The position numbers and the translations under genes are program-made. This document shows, piece by piece, positions 15,056-20,167 of a stretch of DNA of 20,167 nt. Within the stretch, counting starts at the first letter, position 1; each line of letters begins with the position of its first letter. The notes under the pieces were generated by a model. That model did no database searches and was not told where the DNA came from. It saw nothing but the letters and a program-made list of their open reading frames with translations. Source of the stretch: a virus; IMG/VR virus record IMGVR_UViG_3300032242_001345, positions 1 to 20,167 of that record. One strand, given 5' to 3'.

Positions 15056-15084
15056 TTGACGCGTGGGCCTTTTGTGGCTACAAT
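15056..15084 (+). promoter_or_regulatory. Sigma70-type promoter before the small membrane protein
   Basis: TTGACG (15056-15061), a 17-base spacer and TACAAT (15079-15084) match the housekeeping consensus in 5 of 6 positions at each box. The expected start is near 15091, only about 3 bases before the ATG at 15094, so the mRNA would be leaderless or nearly so. It is the best promoter seen in the window and probably works from the prophage, independently of late transcription. Confidence 0.7.
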
Positions 15085-15096
15085 GGGCCTACAATG
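15064..15096. repeat. Two sets of direct repeats over the promoter
   Basis: TGGGCCT occurs at 15064-15070 and 15084-15090 (20 bases apart), and TACAATG at 15079-15085 and 15090-15096 (11 bases apart, one helical turn). They cover the spacer, -10 box and start site. Such repeats are what an RHH repressor would bind; the neighbouring RHH gene makes this a reasonable inference, not a demonstrated operator. Confidence 0.42.
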
Positions 15097-15354
15097 CTCA
15101 AAACGCTTATTCCTGACCCTGCCGGATTTCGAGAAGACCTTATCAAGCTCGCCGTTCTTGGCGTGATGCTGTTCTTCGTTTACCAAATCGCGCACACAAG
15201 CTTCGTGAAATCGAGCGAGATCTACTCGCACGAAGACGCTTACGTTTCTCCTCATGGCTTATCGAACAGGCAGGTCCCGGCGGCTCTACTTCCGGGGGAG
15301 CATGGCGGTGCCGGTTCACTTCCACGCGGAAGCGGATCCCATCAAGTCGGGTGA
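15094..15354 (+). CDS. Small single-pass membrane protein, moron candidate
   Basis: The 86-aa product has a polar N terminus of about 16 residues (LKTLIPDPAGFREDL), one transmembrane helix (about 17-35, LIKLAVLGVMLFFVYQIAH) and a hydrophilic C-terminal part. From about residue 54 the sequence is Pro/Gly/Ser-rich and overlaps the start of the next gene by 101 bases in another frame, so its end may be less constrained. It has its own consensus promoter (15056-15084) and no Shine-Dalgarno site, in line with near-leaderless expression. Lying between two tail genes, it has the hallmarks of a moron expressed in the lysogen. It could be a superinfection-exclusion protein; a holin is less likely because there is one helix and no lysis neighbours. 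Confidence 0.62.
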   Translation: MLKTLIPDPAGFREDLIKLAVLGVMLFFVYQIAHTSFVKSSEIYSHEDAYVSPHGLSNRQVPAALLPGEHGGAGSLPRGSGSHQVG

Positions 15355-18274
15355 CACCTGGCAAAGCCAACTGGGGTTTGGTTACTGCGTCACCGAAGCT
15401 CTCGGGTGCGTCTTTAATGTTCAGTCGTCCTCGGTCTATTCGGACGACGTCGCATCGAACCAGATCACGCTCTATTACGACACGGCGATCACTTGTACGG
15501 CTCTCGGAATCAGTAGCGTTGATAATGCCGCAGTCGTCAACGACTACTTCGATCCTCGCTCGAGGCCGCTTGATTACACTCACGCGGGTTCCTTTTCGTG
15601 GAAGGTCTATCTAGACGTTGAGGAGTGGTTCGACCCTTCTGCGCCACCGACCGACGTAACGACGATTGACGGGACCGATTTCCCTTCGTTTGGCGGGGCG
15701 GCCCAGGTTGACGGGGTTTCGGCGCGAGGCGGCGCATTTTACGAGCTACCGAAGGTTGGCGGGGCGTTCTACGCGGAACTCTCGGGAGAAGGGCGGTTCT
15801 GCTCGATCTCGCGGACTATCGGGAGCACGTTCCCGAACCTGGTCAGTTACGAAAACTATCGCGAAGTTTTTAGCGAGCTTTATCGCTGCTCGGCTACGTT
15901 TTCGGTCTACGGCGAATTCTGGGACGGAACCACGGCCACGGGCATCGGCTCAGTCATCTACTCACAATCGGCCACGAACGGATCCACAACCGCGACGTGC
16001 AATTTCGGGCCGACGACGTCCATTGTCGCATCGGACAGCGCGACTTACGCGCTCGATGGCCATCAATACAGCATTGCCAAGCAGTACTGCTCGATGGATT
16101 ACAACTGGACGTTTAAGGGCAACCTGCGAACGTTCACGCAGGCTTACCCTGGCAGTCTGACGGCTCACGTGTCTTCGGCGGGTCTTTCGACCGATGTAAC
16201 GTGCGCACCAACGGGCTCGGCGAGTATCACGCAACGGTACGCGGTCTATCAGCCGACGCCAGCCGCGACACCAAAAACGAACTACTCACTCGACGAGCGC
16301 GGTTCAATGCGGGTTTGGGTCACGGGGCTCAGCGCGGCGGGCGAAGACTCCCGCGACTGGCGCATGATGATCCTCGGTTTTCGCCGGGACGCGGTTCAGC
16401 TCACGCACAATAACCCGGAGACGCTTGACGACGGGACGAGCCTGACCGGTTGGACGGCAGGATCGAACACCACGCAATCCATCGTGAGCGGCGCGGTTCG
16501 GTTGACAGTGTCGGGGGGCACGGGCTCGGCTTCGCGGGCGTTTACGCTCTTCAGCTCCGAAGCCTACCGGTACCTGCGAATCAGAGCCAAAGCGGACACG
16601 GCGCGGACGGTTCAGGTCACGATAGCCGGGAAGACTTACACGCTCTCGCTGACGTCGTCCTACGCTGACTACGACCTCGACTTGGCAATGTGGCCGGGTG
16701 AGACTTCGACGGTTTTCACGAAAGACACCCGCAACCCGATTCGCGGTCCGGCCGATACGCCGGCCGATGGGTTTCCGCAGCTCGAAAGTGAGTTCGGATG
16801 GGGTATCAACCGGATCGCGTCTATCGGGTTCGGAGCCATCAACTCGGGCGCGGTCATCGACATCGACGCCATCACATTGGTTCGAAAGCGCAACGCGTAC
16901 TTGACCAACTTGGCGGGGTTCAAGTATTGGCCGCTGATGTGGTCATCGCCGACAGACAACACGCTTGGGCAGCCGTTCTTTTCGCTCGCGACCGACGAAC
17001 GCGGGCCGCTGGATCTTTGGCATTGCGCGTGGGTTCAGCCGCTTTCAGGCAGCGGGAACTACCTCAGCTACGTATCGCAATCGGCGATGGTGTCGCGGCT
17101 CAACACGATTCGCGGGCTATCGGCTACGATGCTTTCCGACCACGCGGATGGCTACCACACGTCGGGCCTAGAGTCATACCTACTGGGTGGCGGGGGCGCA
17201 ACGTTCGACTACACTAGCGGGGCGGCCTCGCCTTGGGCGTTCTACGTTGACAAGGCCATCACGACTTCGACCGTGATCCAGTCCCAGGATCTTTGGGATC
17301 AAGTCAGTATTTACCCGGGTGCCGGCGAAGTTTGGACGAGCGGAGCGTACAACGTGGCGACCGTCTTGGCTTCGTGCAAGTTCTTGCGGGGTGATGCGGT
17401 TGGGATGGCTGGCGACAGCACTGGCTCGGCGATGTCTGGCCAGACCGTAGCGACCTACAAGACGGCTTCGACCTCTACCAGTGGTGGTTCGGCAACAACC
17501 GGCACCTATGGGCAGTATGAGACCGGCACACCTTGGGGCTTTGGGAACATCCGGTACACGACCGAGTTTCGTGGCACCACGCCCTATCTGACGGCAAACG
17601 AAATTTGGGATAACCGGCGGCGGGCCCGGACTTCGTTCTGCAAAGTTATCATCGTTCCCGGTCAGCCGGTTTGGCATCTTCAGGACCAAAACGGACGCAT
17701 CCACATCGCCACGGTTCACAACGGAGACGTTGTTTACTATCGCGGGAAGTACGTCACCCCCGAGGCCGGGTGGTTCAGCACCAACACGGTCACAGCGTTT
17801 GGCGACGTGACCGGGGCGCGGATGGCTATCAACCCGCGTGACCGCTCGATTGTGATGATCGTGGCGCGAACGGCGGCGGGTACTACCAACCTTTGGAAGC
17901 TGACTTCGCACTCGGACGGTACCGATTTTGACGGAGGAGCACTCTTTATGAGCAACGCAATCGCCGGGACGCCTTGGGCCGAAAGGTCGGGCGCGATGGG
18001 CATTTCTTGGTTCCAGTACGACTCTGGCACGTCTGGGCAGGGCAAGCAAAAAGCCCAGTACAAGCGGATGGGATCCAACTCATTCGGAACAACATTCACG
18101 TTCAAGGATTCGACCTCGACCGACATTGCCGTTGCGGACGGTGGCTGGTCGGTGGTTGTGCCTGCCCACGATAGCCAGCAGCGGCTGACCTGGACGCCGG
18201 TTATCCAGGGCGAGACTTCGCCTTCGGTTTGGTACTCCACCGACGACGGCAAAACCTGGCTCCGCAGCTCCTAA
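15254..18274 (+). CDS. Large tail protein, receptor-binding candidate with carbohydrate-binding-like domain and Asp box
   Basis: The 1006-aa product is almost wholly beta-strand and rich in Ser, Thr, Gly and aromatic residues. Residues about 389-490 (SLTGWTAGSNTTQSIVSG, then GSASRAFTLFSSEAYRYLRI and VQVTIAGKTYTLSL) resemble a galactose-binding/CBM-like jelly roll. Residues about 790-1006 look like blades of a beta-propeller (WHLQDQNGRIHIATVHNGDV, ARMAINPRDRSIVMIVAR), and the end carries one clear Asp box, STDDGKTW (995-1002), as in sialidase-like proteins. This suits a tail fibre or tip adhesin that binds host glycans; catalysis is not shown. The start may be ATG 15254, or ATG 15302 sixteen codons later; neither has a properly spaced ribosome site. 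It overlaps the small membrane protein gene. Confidence 0.66.
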   Translation: MAYRTGRSRRLYFRGSMAVPVHFHAEADPIKSGDTWQSQLGFGYCVTEALGCVFNVQSSSVYSDDVASNQITLYYDTAITCTALGISSVDNAAVVNDYFDPRSRPLDYTHAGSFSWKVYLDVEEWFDPSAPPTDVTTIDGTDFPSFGGAAQVDGVSARGGAFYELPKVGGAFYAELSGEGRFCSISRTIGSTFPNLVSYENYREVFSELYRCSATFSVYGEFWDGTTATGIGSVIYSQSATNGSTTATCNFGPTTSIVASDSATYALDGHQYSIAKQYCSMDYNWTFKGNLRTFTQAYPGSLTAHVSSAGLSTDVTCAPTGSASITQRYAVYQPTPAATPKTNYSLDERGSMRVWVTGLSAAGEDSRDWRMMILGFRRDAVQLTHNNPETLDDGTSLTGWTAGSNTTQSIVSGAVRLTVSGGTGSASRAFTLFSSEAYRYLRIRAKADTARTVQVTIAGKTYTLSLTSSYADYDLDLAMWPGETSTVFTKDTRNPIRGPADTPADGFPQLESEFGWGINRIASIGFGAINSGAVIDIDAITLVRKRNAYLTNLAGFKYWPLMWSSPTDNTLGQPFFSLATDERGPLDLWHCAWVQPLSGSGNYLSYVSQSAMVSRLNTIRGLSATMLSDHADGYHTSGLESYLLGGGGATFDYTSGAASPWAFYVDKAITTSTVIQSQDLWDQVSIYPGAGEVWTSGAYNVATVLASCKFLRGDAVGMAGDSTGSAMSGQTVATYKTASTSTSGGSATTGTYGQYETGTPWGFGNIRYTTEFRGTTPYLTANEIWDNRRRARTSFCKVIIVPGQPVWHLQDQNGRIHIATVHNGDVVYYRGKYVTPEAGWFSTNTVTAFGDVTGARMAINPRDRSIVMIVARTAAGTTNLWKLTSHSDGTDFDGGALFMSNAIAGTPWAERSGAMGISWFQYDSGTSGQGKQKAQYKRMGSNSFGTTFTFKDSTSTDIAVADGGWSVVVPAHDSQQRLTWTPVIQGETSPSVWYSTDDGKTWLRSS

Positions 18275-18302
18275 CACCCTTTAACCCACGCTTCATCCAT
18301 CA

Positions 18303-18334
18303 AGCCTCGCGCCCCTTCTGGCGTGGGGCTTTTT
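18303..18334 (+). terminator. Intrinsic terminator after the 1006-aa tail gene
   Basis: AGCCTCGCGCC (18303-18313) pairs with GGCGTGGGGCT (18320-18330), 11 bp including two G-T pairs, around the loop CCTTCT. Four T follow. It separates the tail adhesin gene from the last gene. Confidence 0.74.
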
Positions 18335-18342
18335 CTATGCCC

Positions 18343-18348
18343 GGAGGG
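18343..18348 (+). promoter_or_regulatory. Ribosome binding site of the right-edge gene
   Basis: GGAGGG lies 10 bases before the ATG at 18359. It decides the start: a nearer ATG at 18337 belongs to another frame that closes at 18477. Confidence 0.55.
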
Positions 18349-18358
18349 CTTACACATC

Positions 18359-20167
18359 ATGGCAATCGGTACCAAAGATTCAGTAACACTCACAACGACG
18401 CCCTACAAGGCATTTACGGGGACCACAAGCCCCAACCAATTCCGTTCGGCAGTCAGAATTTGCGCGGGTTTGTCTAACACTGACGCGATCTACTTTCTAA
18501 TTGTGAAGGCAGGCGACACAGCTCCAGCCAACCTTGCGGCCATCACGGGCGACCCTCGATCTATTGCCTTATCGGCGGGCGACGAATACTTTGGCGCGTC
18601 GGATTCCGGTTTTGGATCTGACATCTACCTCGTAGCCAACTCGGGCAGCCAGGCGGCAGTTGTTGAAGAAAGCGGAGCGTCAGCAGATCCCCAAGTCATC
18701 AAGAAGGCGGCCGCAGTTCGTCTTCAGGACGGTTCTAACGGTAACCAGGTCACGGTCCAAGCGTTCCACAACGCGGACAACCAGCAGCTCTCCGCTACGT
18801 CTTACGGCCTTTTGACTGGTGGCGTCCCGCAGCTCGTTAACCTGGCCGGTGGCCTTGACCGACAGCGCGAGGTAACGACCGACAACAACCCTGGACAGGG
18901 CTACCCGATTGCGGTCACGGCGATGGGAATGTCACTGGTTACGACCTCCTCCGGCAACTACGCGATCGGCACGAGCACGTTTACCCTCACGGCGGTCTCG
19001 GGCACGTACAACGGCGTCCCGTGGTCGATCCAGCCGGGCACGATTCTCATTTTCGAGCCCGACACGGCGAACCAGGAATCGCTTGAGGTCAGCACCGTAA
19101 ACGCGGGAACGAAGGTCGTCACGACCATCTCGAACTCGACGATTGCACACAACGGATCCACGACCGCGTTTAAGATCTCAGGGTTCACGTACAACATCCA
19201 GCGCGACGCGAGCGGAGAGCCGAGCGGTACTCGTGGCCGTGGTGCTCCGACGGCTATTCCGTACCTTTACAACGGAGGAGCGGCGAACGGAACCGCCAAC
19301 TACGACAAACTTCGATCACTGGAAGGCGAAAAGGGCGTCGTCACGTACCTCACTAGCGCGGCTGCGGCAGGAGCGACATCCGTAGTTCTGGCATCAGCGA
19401 CCGGCTACGTAGCGGGTGAGCACTTGGTTGTTTTGGACGCGATAACCGGTCCAGACAAACTCTATTCCCGGCAGGATTACACCAACGGTACGACGACAGT
19501 TGTCCTTGAAAACCTGCCCGCAAACGCCCACGCGGTTGGAGGGTCCTCGACGCTGACAAGCTCTCCGAGCGCAGGCGCTACGACGTTTACGGTTGCGTCC
19601 AGCACGGGCCAGACTCAGAACCAGTACGCGATTATCAACCCGACGGGAGCCAACGCTGAGTTGATCATCATGACCAACACTCCCGGAACTACGGTCACGT
19701 GCGCAGCACTCCAGCGGCCTCACGCCTCGGGCGAGACCATTGTCTACGGTCCGCTGTTCTTCTATGACGCGTTTGATGTCCTCGGACCTCAGACCGGAAT
19801 CATGGGGGTCGCTGCGGAAGAGGCAATGGCGATTGCCGCATGGGATCCGGCGTCTAAAAGCATTCGGCTTTTGACGGTGACTTCCCAGAACGGTCAGCCA
19901 ACGGGAACCACGTTGGCTGTGTCGCCTGGCCTTAGTGACGGTTCAGGGAACGTTGTCGCTCAAAAAGCGGGATCAGCTACAGGTGATGCTCACCCGGCCA
20001 ACACCTCAGCATCGGTTGCTTTGTCGCTCTACAACGGCACCACGTGGGACCGACAACGATGTTTGCCCAACGCTACTGGAACAGCTCGCGTTACGACCGG
20101 TGGAGGGCAGACAACGGCTATCGCGGCGGCCAACGCGTCAAACACTGTTGTAAAGGCGTCTAGCGGA
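18359..20167 (+). CDS. Large repetitive virion structural protein, partial at the 3' end
   Basis: From ATG 18359 the frame is open for 603 codons to the window edge with no stop, so the gene is cut by the boundary. The sequence starts MAIGTKDSVTLTTTPYKAFT and is rich in Thr, Ser, Ala, Gly and Asn, without Cys-rich or membrane parts. Three degenerate repeats of about 65 residues are visible: near 202-262 (GTSTFTLTAVSGTYNG), 330-395 (AGATSVVLASATGYVAGEHL) and 398-465 (AGATTFTVASSTGQTQNQYA). Each goes from a G-x-T-x-F-T-V strand to an ending near H-A-x-G or H-N-G. A YNGTTWDRQR motif near 560, common in phage virion proteins, is also present, with a looser copy (YNGGAANGTANYDKLRS) near 305. A tail fibre, tip or virion surface role is likely. 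Confidence 0.8.
   Translation, partial: MAIGTKDSVTLTTTPYKAFTGTTSPNQFRSAVRICAGLSNTDAIYFLIVKAGDTAPANLAAITGDPRSIALSAGDEYFGASDSGFGSDIYLVANSGSQAAVVEESGASADPQVIKKAAAVRLQDGSNGNQVTVQAFHNADNQQLSATSYGLLTGGVPQLVNLAGGLDRQREVTTDNNPGQGYPIAVTAMGMSLVTTSSGNYAIGTSTFTLTAVSGTYNGVPWSIQPGTILIFEPDTANQESLEVSTVNAGTKVVTTISNSTIAHNGSTTAFKISGFTYNIQRDASGEPSGTRGRGAPTAIPYLYNGGAANGTANYDKLRSLEGEKGVVTYLTSAAAAGATSVVLASATGYVAGEHLVVLDAITGPDKLYSRQDYTNGTTTVVLENLPANAHAVGGSSTLTSSPSAGATTFTVASSTGQTQNQYAIINPTGANAELIIMTNTPGTTVTCAALQRPHASGETIVYGPLFFYDAFDVLGPQTGIMGVAAEEAMAIAAWDPASKSIRLLTVTSQNGQPTGTTLAVSPGLSDGSGNVVAQKAGSATGDAHPANTSASVALSLYNGTTWDRQRCLPNATGTARVTTGGGQTTAIAAANASNTVVKASSG

Noticed and set aside
17180-18049. 289-codon open frame on the minus strand within the large tail adhesin gene
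   Set aside because: It is antisense to a well-supported beta-rich protein, its product is Arg/Pro-rich and low in domain character, and it has no supporting context. It is a shadow caused by codon composition.
18229-18477. Short frame containing ATG 18337 right after the terminator
   Set aside because: It is closed at 18477 and is out of frame with the long open gene starting at 18359, which has the ribosome site and sustained coding character.
1-20167. CRISPR arrays, tRNA genes, insertion sequences, att sites
   Set aside because: No regularly spaced repeats, no tRNA-like cloverleaf, no transposase and no integrase-linked repeats were seen. The repeats present are short promoter-region repeats or degenerate protein repeats.

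Overview
The window is one arm of a tailed-phage or prophage genome: a head and tail morphogenesis cluster read almost entirely left to right, with no host housekeeping gene. The order (metallophosphoesterase, small and large terminase, portal, scaffold, capsid, head-tail connectors, tail tube, tail assembly chaperone with frameshift, tape measure, tail tip, large beta-rich adhesin-like proteins) is that of a siphovirus with a long non-contractile tail. No sheath, integrase, replication or lysis gene is visible. The 478-aa tape measure predicts a rather short tail, of the order of 70 nm by the usual rule of about 0.15 nm per residue (inference). The host is not identifiable. Base composition is moderately GC-rich by eye, and many starts have Shine-Dalgarno sites of AGGAG type, so the host is a bacterium. 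A BamE/SmpA-like accessory protein might hint at a host with an outer membrane, but this is weak.

Layout. 23-2908: packaging block (HTH-metallophosphoesterase, a tiny basic ORF, TerS, TerL). 2901-6704: head block (SPP1-like portal, a small unknown protein, scaffold-like coiled coil, major capsid protein, small decoration-like protein), closed by an intrinsic terminator at 6710-6738. 6739-9213: connector and tail-tube block, with stop/start overlaps (TAGTG, GTGA, TAATG) that imply translational coupling. 9213-11323: tail assembly chaperone, its -1 frameshift extension through a CCCAAAA heptamer at 9626-9632, and the tape measure. 11339-11905: a membrane-anchored protein with two BamE/SmpA-like repeats, followed by its own terminator, so moron-like. 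11972-14902: a 976-aa tail-tip/hub candidate. 14899-15096: a control island with a 44-aa ribbon-helix-helix gene on the minus strand and a near-consensus sigma70 promoter overlapped by direct repeats, directed into a small membrane protein whose mRNA would be almost leaderless. 15254-18274: a 1006-aa tail adhesin candidate. 18359 to the right edge: a large virion protein of at least 603 codons that is still open at the edge.

The most interesting items are the frameshift site, the ribbon-helix-helix/promoter island inside the late tail operon, the two moron-like membrane proteins, and intrinsic terminators that sit directly in front of start codons. The head and tail genes themselves are of known families but appear divergent. 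Calls below rest on motifs and gene order read by eye; no database search was run. Gaps between genes are all under 100 bases once the frameshift extension and the minus-strand gene are counted.
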